Positions 9,284 to 18,060 of a stretch of DNA of 50,138 nucleotides are shown here, piece by piece (the stretch's first letter is position 1; every line of letters begins with the position of its first letter). The position numbers and the translations under genes were made by a program. Source of the DNA: a virus. Under the pieces are notes generated by a model. That model had not been told where the DNA came from and searched no databases. It saw only the letters and a program-made list of their open reading frames with translations. The DNA lies in IMG/VR virus record IMGVR_UViG_3300021376_000090, positions 1 to 50,138 of that record. One strand, 5' to 3'.

Positions 9284-10743
9284 TGACATCTGAAAACTCT
9301 ATAATATTTTTTCAAGGTGGTCACAATCATGATGGTGATGCATCTTCTTTAATTAAAACTGATAAATATTCTATATATGATTTTAATATAGGATTTACAG
9401 GCACAATTAGTAGCGCAAGAAGGAATAGGCAGGAAGCCAATTTTCAATCATTTAAGGCTGTTATTGCAAATATTGTTAGCTCAGACGTTCTTGGTCCTGC
9501 CGGAATCAGACTGTTGCCAAATTCAATTCAATCTGTTCATATTTCAGCTGGAGCCGTTACTGCCACTGAACTATCTGCAAATATTGTTTTAATTAACAAT
9601 GTTATACGAAGTAGTAACTTTGATGGAACAATTGCAGCAAATGGCATTATAACATCAGATGGTACAGCGGGCTGGGCTATAACATATGCTGGAGATGCTA
9701 CATTTGATGCAACCAGTATTCGAGGAACACTCACAGCCGGTGCTTTATTTATTAATAATAATAATTATTGGTATTCCAATGGAATCTTTAGAGTCGGCAG
9801 CAATTCTGAATTTATGTCATTTAATGGGTCAGATTTGTCTGTTACAGGAGATGTCACAACTGGTAATTTGCAAGCTACAGGTGGGAAGATTGCTGGATTT
9901 GATATTGGGTACGCTAATTCCCCAGACAGCATGCATACCGGTGGAAATTTTCTTGGGACGATGGATATGGGTAAATTATTTCCATACGGATCTGGACTTG
10001 CCCCACTGCACAGTAATTGGCAAAATAATAACGAAGTTAGAGCAGGGGTTCGAATAGATGGACCAGGCAGTAATCCGCCAGCTGGAGTTTTTGTAGGTGC
10101 AGAATATTTGTATGACAATTGGATATTACAAAATGGTGCAAATTATTCTTATGCTACATATTCTAAAATAGAAACAAGCGGAGTTATTGAGGGAGACGTT
10201 ATTGTTGCTAATGACACTATTTATGCTAGTGCAGATATTGTTTCGTTTGGAACCATAGGCTCAGATGGTATGATTACCGCTGGGGGGACTGGTGTTTATT
10301 ATAACGCATCTAATCTTGCTGGTGAAAGATATGGAATAGCGTTTGGTTGGAGCAACGCTGCCGGCAGGCTGACATGTGCAGTTAACAATGACGTAAATGT
10401 TCTGCCGTTCTTTTACCCAGATGGCTATGATTCAGATAGAAGATTAAAAGAAAATATTCAATCAATTACTCCTGATGTATTGCAAAAAATTTATAATACA
10501 AAAATCTATGAATTCGATTATAAAAAAGACATTTCCAGCTCTTGGCTTCAGGGCAAACATAGTGTTGGTGTTATGGCGGATGAATTAGAGGTTAATTTCC
10601 CAGAATTTGTAGAAGCCCCTCAAACCCCAGGAGGGTATTATCAAGTTGTTTATGCAAAAATGATCCCTCATCTACTGGCAGCTATTGTAGATTTAAATGC
10701 CAGATTAACAGCGCTTGAGGAACAATTGGGGTATAATAGTTAA
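9283..10743 (+). CDS. Tail fibre/spike with C-terminal S74 intramolecular chaperone
   Basis: 486 residues, starting in TAATG overlap with the previous stop. The centre is Gly/Ser/Asn-rich with short beta-repeat character typical of trimeric fibres (for example LSVTGDVTTGNLQATGGKI). The last ~110 residues match the peptidase S74 / endosialidase chaperone family: SDRRLKENIQSI, then GVMADELE, then a helical ALEEQL end. In this family the Ser of the SDRRLK motif is the self-cleavage nucleophile and the domain is released after trimer assembly. A host-binding fibre is inferred; no glycosidase motif was found. Confidence 0.85.
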   Translation: MTSENSIIFFQGGHNHDGDASSLIKTDKYSIYDFNIGFTGTISSARRNRQEANFQSFKAVIANIVSSDVLGPAGIRLLPNSIQSVHISAGAVTATELSANIVLINNVIRSSNFDGTIAANGIITSDGTAGWAITYAGDATFDATSIRGTLTAGALFINNNNYWYSNGIFRVGSNSEFMSFNGSDLSVTGDVTTGNLQATGGKIAGFDIGYANSPDSMHTGGNFLGTMDMGKLFPYGSGLAPLHSNWQNNNEVRAGVRIDGPGSNPPAGVFVGAEYLYDNWILQNGANYSYATYSKIETSGVIEGDVIVANDTIYASADIVSFGTIGSDGMITAGGTGVYYNASNLAGERYGIAFGWSNAAGRLTCAVNNDVNVLPFFYPDGYDSDRRLKENIQSITPDVLQKIYNTKIYEFDYKKDISSSWLQGKHSVGVMADELEVNFPEFVEAPQTPGGYYQVVYAKMIPHLLAAIVDLNARLTALEEQLGYNS

Positions 10744-11403
10744 ATGGCATACGAAAATTACGTTTTTGTTTCATGGACCGATGGAACACCTCTCTCATCT
10801 GACCGTCTCGCTCAGATGTCTTTAAATATAGAACAAATTAGGGATGCTAATGATTCAAAACCACAGGGTGTTTTGGAATACATAGAGCATACAAGTGGAA
10901 CCTTAGTTGCAAATGTAACAAGTAATACTCAAATATTAGCCTTGACAAATCCAAATGGTGGTTCTGATCAAAGAGTAACCGTCGATCAAAATCGTTTGTA
11001 TAAAATAACATGTGTGTTTCCTGGTTTTCAAATTACCGGAAAAGGCGCGGAGGATGCAAAATTATCATTAAAGATATGGAATGCCTTATCGGCTGGCTAC
11101 GGGGCTACAACCCCAAGAGCTGTGTGGAATTTTACACCTTTTGCTTATGAACTTTACAATGTATCTGCAAATGCAAATACAATAGTTACAACTATAAAAT
11201 CTGGTGACATTGCTTATGTTGGAGCCGGAACGTATTCTGTTTTGCTACCAAGCGGTGGTGGGTTAACTGCGGAATCATTTTCAGTTTCTGTCGAAAGAAC
11301 TGGCGGTACATCTAACTTATCAAACGCTCCACAAATTGCCGTTGTTTCTAGTCAAACTGAAAGATTACAATTAATGATAGAAGATGCTGGCGCTGCTGTT
11401 TAA
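10744..11403 (+). CDS. Small virion-associated protein, unrecognised
   Basis: 219 residues, ATG directly after the fibre stop. The start MAYENYVFVSWTDGTPLSS and the following helix (LAQMSLNIEQIRDAN) look like the opening of many minor structural proteins placed after tail fibres. The remainder is beta-rich and Thr/Asn-rich with no Cys-based sites. Because it follows the fibre and ends the tail module, a fibre-tip or accessory virion role is inferred. It overlaps the next start as TAATG. Confidence 0.65.
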   Translation: MAYENYVFVSWTDGTPLSSDRLAQMSLNIEQIRDANDSKPQGVLEYIEHTSGTLVANVTSNTQILALTNPNGGSDQRVTVDQNRLYKITCVFPGFQITGKGAEDAKLSLKIWNALSAGYGATTPRAVWNFTPFAYELYNVSANANTIVTTIKSGDIAYVGAGTYSVLLPSGGGLTAESFSVSVERTGGTSNLSNAPQIAVVSSQTERLQLMIEDAGAAV

Positions 11404-11852
11404 TGAAAGAAACTTTAGCTTCTAAAAGAAAAGATATTGAATGGACAGCTAAAACAATTCATGGAGAAAATAATCCAAATTATGGTGGTGGTAAATATAT
11501 AGATGATAAAGGCTATGTTAGGATTTTAAATCCAGAACATCAGTATAATATTAAAGGATATGTGTATGAGCATCGGCTTGTTTTTGAAGCATATCTAAAT
11601 AGATACCTTGAACCTTGGGAAACCGTTCATCATATAAATGAAATAAAAACAGACAATCGTGTAGAAAATTTATTTTTATGTACAGTTCCTGAACACAGTG
11701 CGATACACAGAGAAGGCAGAAAGCCATCTGAAAAGCACCGTGCTAAAATGAGAGAAACGATGCGCCGGAAAAATGATGAATTAAGAGAAAAGTCTAAAAT
11801 AAATTTAAAGAATGTTTCGGGCAACCCAAAATTTCACAGCGATGGTGTATAA
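11403..11852 (+). CDS. HNH endonuclease (probably homing type)
   Basis: 149 residues. The core reads EHRLVFEAYL, then ETVHHINEIKTDNRVENLFL, then EHSAIH, the HNH_3-type arrangement: His pair, Asn between, and a further Asn/His in the second half. The C-terminal half (KHRAKMRETMRRKNDELREK) is strongly basic and helical, suitable for DNA binding. It sits between the tail module and the DNA-metabolism genes, a common place for free-standing homing endonucleases. It could also be a packaging-associated HNH nuclease, but those usually neighbour the terminase. The last codons overlap the -10 element of the next gene. Confidence 0.8.
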   Translation: MKETLASKRKDIEWTAKTIHGENNPNYGGGKYIDDKGYVRILNPEHQYNIKGYVYEHRLVFEAYLNRYLEPWETVHHINEIKTDNRVENLFLCTVPEHSAIHREGRKPSEKHRAKMRETMRRKNDELREKSKINLKNVSGNPKFHSDGV

Positions 11853-11853
11853 T
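11848..11853 (+). promoter_or_regulatory. -10 promoter element of a leaderless gene
   Basis: A perfect TATAAT ends 7 bases before the ATG at 11861, putting transcription start at or next to the A of the start codon. No Shine-Dalgarno sequence precedes that ATG. Leaderless mRNAs with this geometry are common in Actinobacteria. No convincing -35 hexamer is seen. The element overlaps the stop codon of the HNH gene. Confidence 0.6.
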
Positions 11854-11860
11854 TGACCTT

Positions 11861-13033
11861 ATGAAAATTTGCGACACAGATGGTTGCGACCAAGAATTCG
11901 AACCCAAAACAGCAAATCAAAAATATGCGGATAAAGAATGTCGCAGGTCGGTCGATGTTAATGGTCTTTGTAAATTTCGTAGAGAAAAGGGGTTATTTGA
12001 AGTGCCAACAGATCCAGTTTCAGGCAAGAAGCCTGAGTCAGAAGCGGAAATAAAAGTTGCATATACTAGATTGTTGCAAGAGTATAATAAATTAAAGACA
12101 AAGAGTGATGATCTTGCTTCGGCAGTATATGAAGCTGTAAGGGACGAAATTGTTTCAGCAAAATATAAGCCAGCACCAAAGCCAAAAATTGATAAAAGAC
12201 GCGGCAATGAAGAAGTTGCTGCTGCTATTTTATCCGACTGGCAGTTATCAAAGATAACACCGGATTATAATTCTTCTATATGTGAACAAAGAATTTATAA
12301 GTATGCAGAAAAAGTTATTAATCTTACAAATATACAAAGAAAAGATCATCCAGTAAAAGAGATAAGAATATGGGCTCTTGGTGATTTAATAGAAGGTGAG
12401 CTTATATTTCCTGGTCAATCATTCTTAGTAGATGGTGGTTTGTATAGACAAATTACTGTAGATGGTCCAAGAATAATAAAAAACTTTATCAATATTATGC
12501 TTGAAAATTTTGAAAAGGTTACATTTATTGGAGTTATTGGTAATCACGGCAGAATCGGTGGTAGGGCAAGCAGAGACCACGACCCGGAAACAAACGGAGA
12601 TAGAATGCTATACCGTATTACTCAGTTAATGTTTGAGAAAGAACCTCGAGTTAAATTTATTATTCCAGATGGACGTGGTGAACGACATTGGTATGCAATT
12701 GATAAAGTTGGTAAATATAGAGCACTGCTCTGTCATGGCGATCAATTTGGAAGTTTATCTTCTCTTTATACCTTTCAAAAGAAAGCGTATGGTTGGAAAG
12801 TTGGTGCAATAGAAGAAGACTTTGATGATATTTATATTGGTCATTTTCACGCCCCAACGAAGATGACTTTTAATACTGTTCAATTAAGAATCTCAGGCAG
12901 TCCAGAATCTGTAAATACCTATGCTGCTGAAACTTTAGCTGCTGCAGGCAGACCATCACAATCATTAATATTTATACATCCCGAGAAAGGAATGGTAACA
13001 GCAGAATATAATTGCTGGTTAGATGATGAATGA
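11861..13033 (+). CDS. Calcineurin-like metallophosphoesterase with N-terminal zinc-finger remnant
   Basis: 390 residues. Phosphoesterase motifs are in order: LGDLIEGE (G174-D175), GNHGR (N228, H229), CHGDQ (H292) and GHFH (H328, H330), the two-metal site of the SbcD/Mre11 and calcineurin-like superfamily. The upstream DxH motif is not obvious; the segment AAILSDWQL may stand in for it. Residues 4-29 align spacing-for-spacing with the zinc finger of the gene at 24392 (C4, C9, C27), but the third Cys is Ala23, so metal binding there is doubtful. Nuclease or nucleotide phosphoesterase activity is inferred. It is probably translated from a leaderless mRNA. Confidence 0.8.
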   Translation: MKICDTDGCDQEFEPKTANQKYADKECRRSVDVNGLCKFRREKGLFEVPTDPVSGKKPESEAEIKVAYTRLLQEYNKLKTKSDDLASAVYEAVRDEIVSAKYKPAPKPKIDKRRGNEEVAAAILSDWQLSKITPDYNSSICEQRIYKYAEKVINLTNIQRKDHPVKEIRIWALGDLIEGELIFPGQSFLVDGGLYRQITVDGPRIIKNFINIMLENFEKVTFIGVIGNHGRIGGRASRDHDPETNGDRMLYRITQLMFEKEPRVKFIIPDGRGERHWYAIDKVGKYRALLCHGDQFGSLSSLYTFQKKAYGWKVGAIEEDFDDIYIGHFHAPTKMTFNTVQLRISGSPESVNTYAAETLAAAGRPSQSLIFIHPEKGMVTAEYNCWLDDE

Positions 13034-13280
13034 TAAATCTAAAAATGAAAGAATCGATATACCAGAGTTAAAAAGTTATTATCGCAATAAAGAGTTAAGA
13101 TGTGTAAGGTGTCATAATAAAATGCTACTGGGTGTTCAATACTTTGCATTAAAGAAAAATTATATTGATTTAACATGTATTGGGTGCGCTAGGGGTGCTG
13201 ATATAGAAATAGGAGAGTTAAACGTAATTCTTAAAGAGTTTGGATTTAAGCCAGTTAAGGAAAGATATGTCATTACATGA
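13023..13280 (+). CDS. Small zinc-ribbon protein
   Basis: 85 residues; the start overlaps the phosphoesterase stop by 11 bases (ATGATG at 13023/13026). C27-x2-C30 and C52-x2-C55 make a classic four-Cys zinc ribbon separated by 21 residues. The N- and C-terminal arms are charged. Nucleic-acid or protein binding is the usual role of such ribbons; nothing more specific can be said. Confidence 0.65.
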   Translation: MMNDKSKNERIDIPELKSYYRNKELRCVRCHNKMLLGVQYFALKKNYIDLTCIGCARGADIEIGELNVILKEFGFKPVKERYVIT

Positions 13281-13701
13281 CAAAATTATCAAAAATAAAT
13301 TTTACAAATATTCCAATACAATTGTTAAAATAAAAAAAATTGTTAAGAATATGAATCAAGTTTATGCGGTTGATTTATTGACAAAGCAAGAAAATGTATT
13401 TCCATTTCAAAATGCAGAACTTATTTTGCATAGAATATATACAATAGGGGAGGTTGCAAAGATAGTTGAGAAAAGACCAGATACGATTAGAAAATATGAA
13501 AAACGTAATCTAATACCAAGCGGGAAAAAGTTTAGCGAAACTTGCGATGGGTATAAAAATTGGCGATATTATGAAAAGCAAGATGTCTACGACATGGTTG
13601 CTTTTTTCAATGGCAGAACACCTGGGAGACCGTCTAGCAATAAACCAGTTCAGGCTAAGGTTATAAGAATGTCACAAAAAATAAAATTAAAAAGGAGATA
13701 G
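13267..13701 (+). CDS. MerR-like helix-turn-helix regulator
   Basis: 144 residues from ATG 13267, which has AAGGAAAG just upstream; an upstream TTG at 13240 is disfavoured. Residues ~60-115 are a MerR-type winged helix: YTIGEVAKIVEKRPDTIRKY, then YEKRNLIPSG and NWRYYEKQDVYDMVAFF. The N-terminal third is basic and Lys-rich (IVKIKKIVKNMNQVYAVDLL) and may be a small SH3-like or DNA-binding part. The tail is Arg/Lys-rich. It lies at the head of the replication operon and could regulate it. No effector-binding domain is visible. Confidence 0.75.
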   Translation: MSLHDKIIKNKFYKYSNTIVKIKKIVKNMNQVYAVDLLTKQENVFPFQNAELILHRIYTIGEVAKIVEKRPDTIRKYEKRNLIPSGKKFSETCDGYKNWRYYEKQDVYDMVAFFNGRTPGRPSSNKPVQAKVIRMSQKIKLKRR

Positions 13702-13703
13702 TT

Positions 13704-13925
13704 ATGGCACAAGTAAATAAACAACTACAACAAGATCAGGTTGAGATTTGGGCATCTGTTGGTATTACCAAAAATCTTGGTAACTACGAGTCACTCAGAT
13801 TAGATGCCGGTGCAAGAGTTGTTTGCAAAGGAATTGAAGACGAAGATGGTTGGAAGAAATTATGGGAAGCAGTTGACTCTCAAATTGAAGCTAAACTGCA
13901 GGAGCTGGATACAGAAAAATCATGA
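13704..13925 (+). CDS. Unrecognised 73-residue protein
   Basis: Strong AAGGAGAT ribosome site 7 bases before ATG 13704. The sequence has a beta-rich middle (WASVGITKNLGNYESLRLDA) and an acidic helical C-terminus. It overlaps the WhiB gene start by 4 bases (ATGA), so the two are probably translated together. No motif is recognised. Confidence 0.65.
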   Translation: MAQVNKQLQQDQVEIWASVGITKNLGNYESLRLDAGARVVCKGIEDEDGWKKLWEAVDSQIEAKLQELDTEKS

Positions 13926-14212
13926 GTTCTTGGAGAAAGCGTGCGCTTTGCCTTATAGATAAAAATAGTAAACATTGGTTTTCTTATAAATATGAAGAAG
14001 TGCAGTATGCAAAAAATGTTTGCAAGTCATGCACTGTAAGAAAAGAATGTATTCTCAATATGTGGCAAACGGATTCTTTTTACGGCGTAAATGGTGGTTT
14101 GTCAGAGTTTGATGTAATGCAAGAGACTTGGAAAGAGGTGAGTAAAGGCGATGATACTAACTGGAAGCGAACTGATAGAGTACTTCAAAAATTGTTGCAA
14201 AAGGTATCATAA
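13922..14212 (+). CDS. WhiB-like Fe-S regulator (divergent)
   Basis: 96 residues. C10, C34, C37 and C43 give the WhiB pattern C-xn-C-x2-C-x5-C that binds a 4Fe-4S cluster. The turn motif GVWGG is here GVNGG (residues 56-60), with Trp replaced by Asn, then LSEFD. Known WhiB proteins bind the principal sigma factor and alter promoter choice; phage copies such as TM4 WhiBTM4 inhibit host WhiB2. The family is confined to Actinobacteria and their phages, which is the main host clue. ATGA overlap with the gene before. Confidence 0.85.
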   Translation: MSSWRKRALCLIDKNSKHWFSYKYEEVQYAKNVCKSCTVRKECILNMWQTDSFYGVNGGLSEFDVMQETWKEVSKGDDTNWKRTDRVLQKLLQKVS

Positions 14213-14453
14213 GCTTTTTATACCCGATTCTCCAAGGCAAGAGCAAGTTGCTGATGCATTGGCATCTTTTTATAAAAAAGATAATCTTGAGGCAGCCGTT
14301 GAATATTTTATAAAAAATCGTCCGGGTCCATTTTTAGTATTTGATTTTGCGATAGAATCTAGAACATTCGTTGAAAGGGTAGAATTTGAGAAGAAATCAC
14401 AGGATAAGTTTAAGGACATTGTACAGGAAACTAAAAAAAGACTGGAATCGTAA
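14151..14453 (+). CDS. Unrecognised protein upstream of the helicase
   Basis: 100 residues; ATG 14151 lies 62 bases inside the WhiB gene, preceded by AAAGGC. It is mostly helical and charged, with a central NRPGPFLVFDFAIES segment. Its stop (TAA) immediately precedes the helicase ATG, so a helicase-loader or accessory role is possible by position only. No AAA+ motif is present, so it is not a DnaC-type loader. Confidence 0.6.
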   Translation: MILTGSELIEYFKNCCKRYHKLFIPDSPRQEQVADALASFYKKDNLEAAVEYFIKNRPGPFLVFDFAIESRTFVERVEFEKKSQDKFKDIVQETKKRLES

Positions 14454-15668
14454 ATGAATTACGAAGTTAGATTGCTTAATGCAATTATTGAGTCCAAAGA
14501 TTATATTTCTTCCGTAAATGGTGGAGTTGAAAATGTTTTCTTAGAGCACCGTGATATCTGGAATTTTATTGTCAATCATTATGAAAATCACAAGCGTGTA
14601 CCATCTAAAGAAACAATTAAGCAACATCATCCAGATTTTGAGTTTATATCAACACCTGAGCCAATTGAATATTATATTGATGAGGCAAAAAAAGAATCTT
14701 TAGCATATCAAACAAGAAGCATCGTCTCTAAAGCCCACAGCCTTATTAGTGAAACCGGCGCAAGGCAAGCGTTGTCTTATTTAATGGAGGAGACATCTAA
14801 GCTCTACAAGTTTTCAAGTAATTTAAAAGATACTGACTTGGTTGGTGAGTGGAAAGAAAGGTCAGAGGATTTAAAGGAAAGATCTAAGAATAAAAAAGAA
14901 ATTCAAGGAATACCATCAGGCATCAATGTTATTGACAAAGTGTTTGGTGGCTGGCAACCTGGAGACTTTGTTGTTCTTTTAGGCTGGACAGGCGTTGGTA
15001 AATCATTTATTGCAAGACTGTTTGCAGTGAACGCATGGAAAGCTGGATATAGACCTTTAATTATTTCTCTTGAAATGAATAAACAACAAGAGGGGCAAAG
15101 GTTAGATACTCTTTTAAATAATGGCGAAGGGCATTTTACCAATAGCGATTTGGTAAAAGCCAATCCAGCGATTATTGAGACATACGAAAAATGGGCTGAA
15201 GCAACATTTACTGGCAAACATGCAATTCATCTTGTTACGTCAGAAGGTCTTGAAACTGCAGACCAAAATATGGTGCAAGCAAAGATAGATCAATATCATC
15301 CGGACATTGTTATTTTAGATTATCATGGCTTATTTGATGATGCATCAGGTTCTAGAACAGAGACTGAAAAGGCAAAAAACTTATCTAAAGCTTTTAAACG
15401 AATGGCGGTAAAAAATAATGTTCCAATCGTAGATGTTGCTGCGGTAACAATGGCTGATGGTCATTCGGAAAGACCACCGGAGTTGGAAGAAGTCGCTTGG
15501 AGTAAACAGTTGGCATATGATGCCGACTTAGTATTGGCGATACATAGAGAAATGTCGTCAGACTTATTTCAAGTGGTATCTAGGAAAGTAAGGCGAGCTT
15601 CACATTTCGGCTTCTATCTTAGGTGGAACTTAGAAACAGGAAAATGGACAGAGGAGTGGGATATTTAA
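14454..15668 (+). CDS. dnaB: Replicative DNA helicase, DnaB family
   Basis: 404 residues, shorter than the ~450 of bacterial DnaB. Residues 1-130 form a helical N-terminal region. The RecA-like core has Walker A GWTGVGKS (177-184), LIISLEMNKQQ (the E of the DnaB EM motif), Walker B VILDYHG (D289), and a KAFKRMAVKNNVPIVDVAAV block like the family K-x-LA-x-E-x-x-x-P. A C-terminal R-KVRRASHFGFYLRWN segment resembles the arginine-finger region. It unwinds DNA at the fork and works with the primase encoded two genes on. Confidence 0.92.
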   Translation: MNYEVRLLNAIIESKDYISSVNGGVENVFLEHRDIWNFIVNHYENHKRVPSKETIKQHHPDFEFISTPEPIEYYIDEAKKESLAYQTRSIVSKAHSLISETGARQALSYLMEETSKLYKFSSNLKDTDLVGEWKERSEDLKERSKNKKEIQGIPSGINVIDKVFGGWQPGDFVVLLGWTGVGKSFIARLFAVNAWKAGYRPLIISLEMNKQQEGQRLDTLLNNGEGHFTNSDLVKANPAIIETYEKWAEATFTGKHAIHLVTSEGLETADQNMVQAKIDQYHPDIVILDYHGLFDDASGSRTETEKAKNLSKAFKRMAVKNNVPIVDVAAVTMADGHSERPPELEEVAWSKQLAYDADLVLAIHREMSSDLFQVVSRKVRRASHFGFYLRWNLETGKWTEEWDI

Positions 15669-15850
15669 TGCGTAAGAAAATTAACAAAGTTATTGTCTCA
15701 GGCGAAGTTCTAGATATTGAAACGCTGTCTAGATTAAGACCCTGGATGGAAGAGGAAGCAAAAAAGAAAAAGGGTGAGTTTGGAAAAACAAGTTTAATTA
15801 CAGACTATGATGCAAAACGTAATGTCTATAAATTCAAAATTTTCGTCTAA
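15668..15850 (+). CDS. Unrecognised 60-residue basic protein
   Basis: ATG 15668 shares its A with the helicase stop (TAATG); an in-frame start at 15623 inside the helicase is less likely. The protein is Lys-rich (EEEAKKKKGEFGKTSL) and ends 44 bases inside the primase gene. Its place between helicase and primase suggests a replication accessory. No motif is recognised. Confidence 0.55.
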   Translation: MRKKINKVIVSGEVLDIETLSRLRPWMEEEAKKKKGEFGKTSLITDYDAKRNVYKFKIFV

Positions 15851-16748
15851 ACAATTAGAAGAAGAGATTTATAATCTCTTTGCAAAATACTCTGTGCCGG
15901 TGCAGTCTGCAGCTGGTGAGGAGTTAAATGTATTTTGCCCTTTTCACAAAAATGTACATACAGCCGCTATGTACATTAATGTTAAAACAGGTTTATGGCA
16001 GTGCTTTAATCCATCATGCGGTAAGAAAGGTAATTTTAGGCAACTATATTTTCATTTTACAGGAAAGTCATATGGTAAAGACTTTGCACTGGACAAGTTA
16101 TCTGTTGAAAAACAACTTAATAGTTACAAATATGTAAAAGAAGATATTGATGAACTTGTGATTGACAGTGTTTTAATTAATTATGATGATGATAGTCAGG
16201 TGCAAAAGGTAAAAACATTAATTGAAAGGGGGTTGTCAATTAATACCTTAAAATATTTTGAGGTTGGCTTCTCCGATCAAAAGAACAGGGTGGTTATTCC
16301 GGTGAGGTCGCACAACTATAGGTTAACAGGCTTTATTGGTAGAGCGATAGAATCACATCAAGAGCCAAGGTATCTCTATAATAAAGGCTTTAAAAGAGCA
16401 GATAATTTGTTCAACATATCAAATGCAAAAAAACACCCATCGTGTATAATTGTTGAGGGTAGTATTGATTGCATGTTTGTTCACCAAGCTGGTTTTCCAA
16501 ACACTGTCGCAACACTTGGGGCGGCTGTGTCTGAAAAACAAATAAAAATGATACGAAAATTTTTTGATGAAATTATCATATTTTCTGACAACGACGAGGC
16601 TGGACATGCCATGCGGCGTGCTATCATAGAGATGTGTCGAGGGAAAAATCTCTCGTTCGCAAGCATCCCGCTGGGATTAAAAGATCCTGGTGAGATGAGT
16701 AGTAATGAAATACAACAAGCAATTAACAACAAAAATCAAATTATATAG
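15807..16748 (+). CDS. DnaG-type primase (short form)
   Basis: 313 residues, about half the length of bacterial DnaG. A CHC2 zinc finger is at C44-x2-H47 and C66-x4-C71. The TOPRIM region has IVEGSID (E217) and the metal-binding SDNDEAG (D261, D263). The C-terminal helicase-binding domain of bacterial DnaG is missing. Possible starts are ATG 15807, 15810 and 15822, none with a good ribosome site. It makes RNA primers for the phage fork. Confidence 0.9.
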   Translation: MMQNVMSINSKFSSKQLEEEIYNLFAKYSVPVQSAAGEELNVFCPFHKNVHTAAMYINVKTGLWQCFNPSCGKKGNFRQLYFHFTGKSYGKDFALDKLSVEKQLNSYKYVKEDIDELVIDSVLINYDDDSQVQKVKTLIERGLSINTLKYFEVGFSDQKNRVVIPVRSHNYRLTGFIGRAIESHQEPRYLYNKGFKRADNLFNISNAKKHPSCIIVEGSIDCMFVHQAGFPNTVATLGAAVSEKQIKMIRKFFDEIIIFSDNDEAGHAMRRAIIEMCRGKNLSFASIPLGLKDPGEMSSNEIQQAINNKNQII

Positions 16749-16759
16749 GAGAAAATTAC

Positions 16760-17401
16760 ATGGCATTTACATCAGTTAAAACACTAAAAGACCTTGAAAA
16801 GGCAGTAGCACCGGCAGGTGGAAAGAACGGTCCGAAACGATTCTTTACTGTTCAAGCAGGGCAGTCATTTAGAATTAGATTTAGACAAGAATTAACAGAA
16901 GACTCTAAAAATTATTCTGAAACTATTGGCACAGGCATTACTGTTCCGGTTGTAACCTCACCAGTCAATTGGAAATGGAGAATTGCATCCACCGCATCTA
17001 TGGAAGAATTTAATTATAGATGTTGGGCAAGTGAGCAGGCAGTAGTTGATAAAGCGTGGAGACCAAAGCCACACTTGCTTATCAATATTGCGGTTGAAAC
17101 AGAGCCGGGTGTTTGGGAGCCAAGAGTCTTGGATACAACATTTAACCAACGACATGTTGGTTTGACACTTATTGAATATGCAAAAGAGTTTAGTACGGTT
17201 ACTGATAGATATTATAAGTATTCACGTACTGGCTCAACGGCAGCGGATACAAATTATTCGCTTATTCCTCTGGATGTGTCGCCCGAGCTTAAGGCTATAA
17301 CAGATCTACCAATGCATCAGTTAGACAATGTTTACATGAGACTGCCATATGAAAAGCAGCAAGTGTTCTTGACTACCGGTGAATTAAAAGATAGTTGGTG
17401 A
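16760..17401 (+). CDS. Candidate single-stranded DNA-binding protein
   Basis: 213 residues with AGGAGAAA before ATG 16760. The sequence is beta-rich with many aromatic and Arg residues in the middle (FRIRFRQEL, VNWKWRIAS, YYKYSRTGSTAADTNY), as in OB-fold phage SSBs. Unlike many SSBs the C-terminus (GELKDSW) is only mildly acidic. The call leans on position, directly after primase and before polymerase, and on overall look; no diagnostic motif exists. A different replication accessory remains possible. Confidence 0.5.
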   Translation: MAFTSVKTLKDLEKAVAPAGGKNGPKRFFTVQAGQSFRIRFRQELTEDSKNYSETIGTGITVPVVTSPVNWKWRIASTASMEEFNYRCWASEQAVVDKAWRPKPHLLINIAVETEPGVWEPRVLDTTFNQRHVGLTLIEYAKEFSTVTDRYYKYSRTGSTAADTNYSLIPLDVSPELKAITDLPMHQLDNVYMRLPYEKQQVFLTTGELKDSW

Positions 17402-17409
17402 TTAAGGCA

Positions 17410-17483
17410 GGGGGCATAGCTCAACTGGCAAGAGCATCTGCTTTGCAAGCAGAAGGCTAAGGGTTCAAGTCCCTTTGTCTCCA
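17410..17483 (+). tRNA. tRNA-Ala(TGC)
   Basis: Full cloverleaf: acceptor GGGGGCA pairs with TGTCTCC (two G-U pairs), D arm AGCTC...GAGC, anticodon stem TCTGC/GCAGA with loop TTTGCAA (anticodon TGC at 17444-17446, reading GCA), and T arm AAGGG-TTCAAGT-CCCTT. Discriminator base is A. CCA is not encoded (CGA follows), so the host must add it. It lies between the SSB candidate and the HAD gene in the replication operon. Confidence 0.95.
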
Positions 17484-17496
17484 CGAAAGAGGAAAA

Positions 17497-18060
17497 ATGA
17501 AAATAACAAAAAGCAATCCTACAATGGTGTTTGATTTAGATGGCGTTATTGCCGATATTGACACTTCAATGTACAATTGGCTTTGCGGTATTGGTGTGCC
17601 AGTTGATGAAATGGATTATGGCGACTCACTAATATCTAAAGTAAATGACCCGGACATGTTAAAAATATTTAACAATGCATTATTTTGGGCAAATATGAAG
17701 CCGTATGAAGATGCTTGGTATCAAATAAACTATTGGTTTAGCATTGGATACGATATTGAAATTGTTACAGCACGACAACAGGTGGCATCAAAAGAGCAGG
17801 CGTTGCCTTGGCTGGAAAAGTGGAATATAAACTCAAGGTTGCCACATTTCTCAACAGTTGGAAATAAAATTGACATTATTAAAAATATTAATCCAATATT
17901 TGTTGTAGAAGACAATCCTGCAGAAATAAGTAAATTGCAGGAAAACGGTATTAAGTGCTATCTTAGAAAACAATGGTACAACCAAAAGTATTGGGGAGAA
18001 TATAATACCATTGATACATTATTTGATATTACGGTAAGTTCAGATCCTTCTAAGCTTTAA
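17497..18060 (+). CDS. HAD-family 5'(3')-nucleotidase-like phosphatase
   Basis: 187 residues; AGAGGAAA precedes ATG. HAD motif I is VFDLDGVIAD (nucleophile D13, acid D15), motif II is the Thr of EIVTARQQ, and the late acidic motif is VVEDNPAE after a Lys in NKIDIIKN. The size and cap arrangement match phage deoxyribonucleotidases of the NT5C type. A role in nucleotide salvage or balancing dNTP pools beside the DNA polymerase is inferred. A polynucleotide phosphatase is the main alternative. Confidence 0.75.
   Translation: MKITKSNPTMVFDLDGVIADIDTSMYNWLCGIGVPVDEMDYGDSLISKVNDPDMLKIFNNALFWANMKPYEDAWYQINYWFSIGYDIEIVTARQQVASKEQALPWLEKWNINSRLPHFSTVGNKIDIIKNINPIFVVEDNPAEISKLQENGIKCYLRKQWYNQKYWGEYNTIDTLFDITVSSDPSKL

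Noticed and set aside
11403-11852. HNH gene as part of a group I intron or intein
   Set aside because: Flanking genes are intact and end normally, with no splice-site or intron core sequence around it.
13704-13925. Sliding clamp or clamp-loader component in the replication region
   Set aside because: The product is only 73 residues and no clamp-like or AAA+ motif was found anywhere in the window.
16446-16451. TATAAT inside the primase gene
   Set aside because: No start codon at leaderless or leadered distance and it sits inside a conserved coding stretch.
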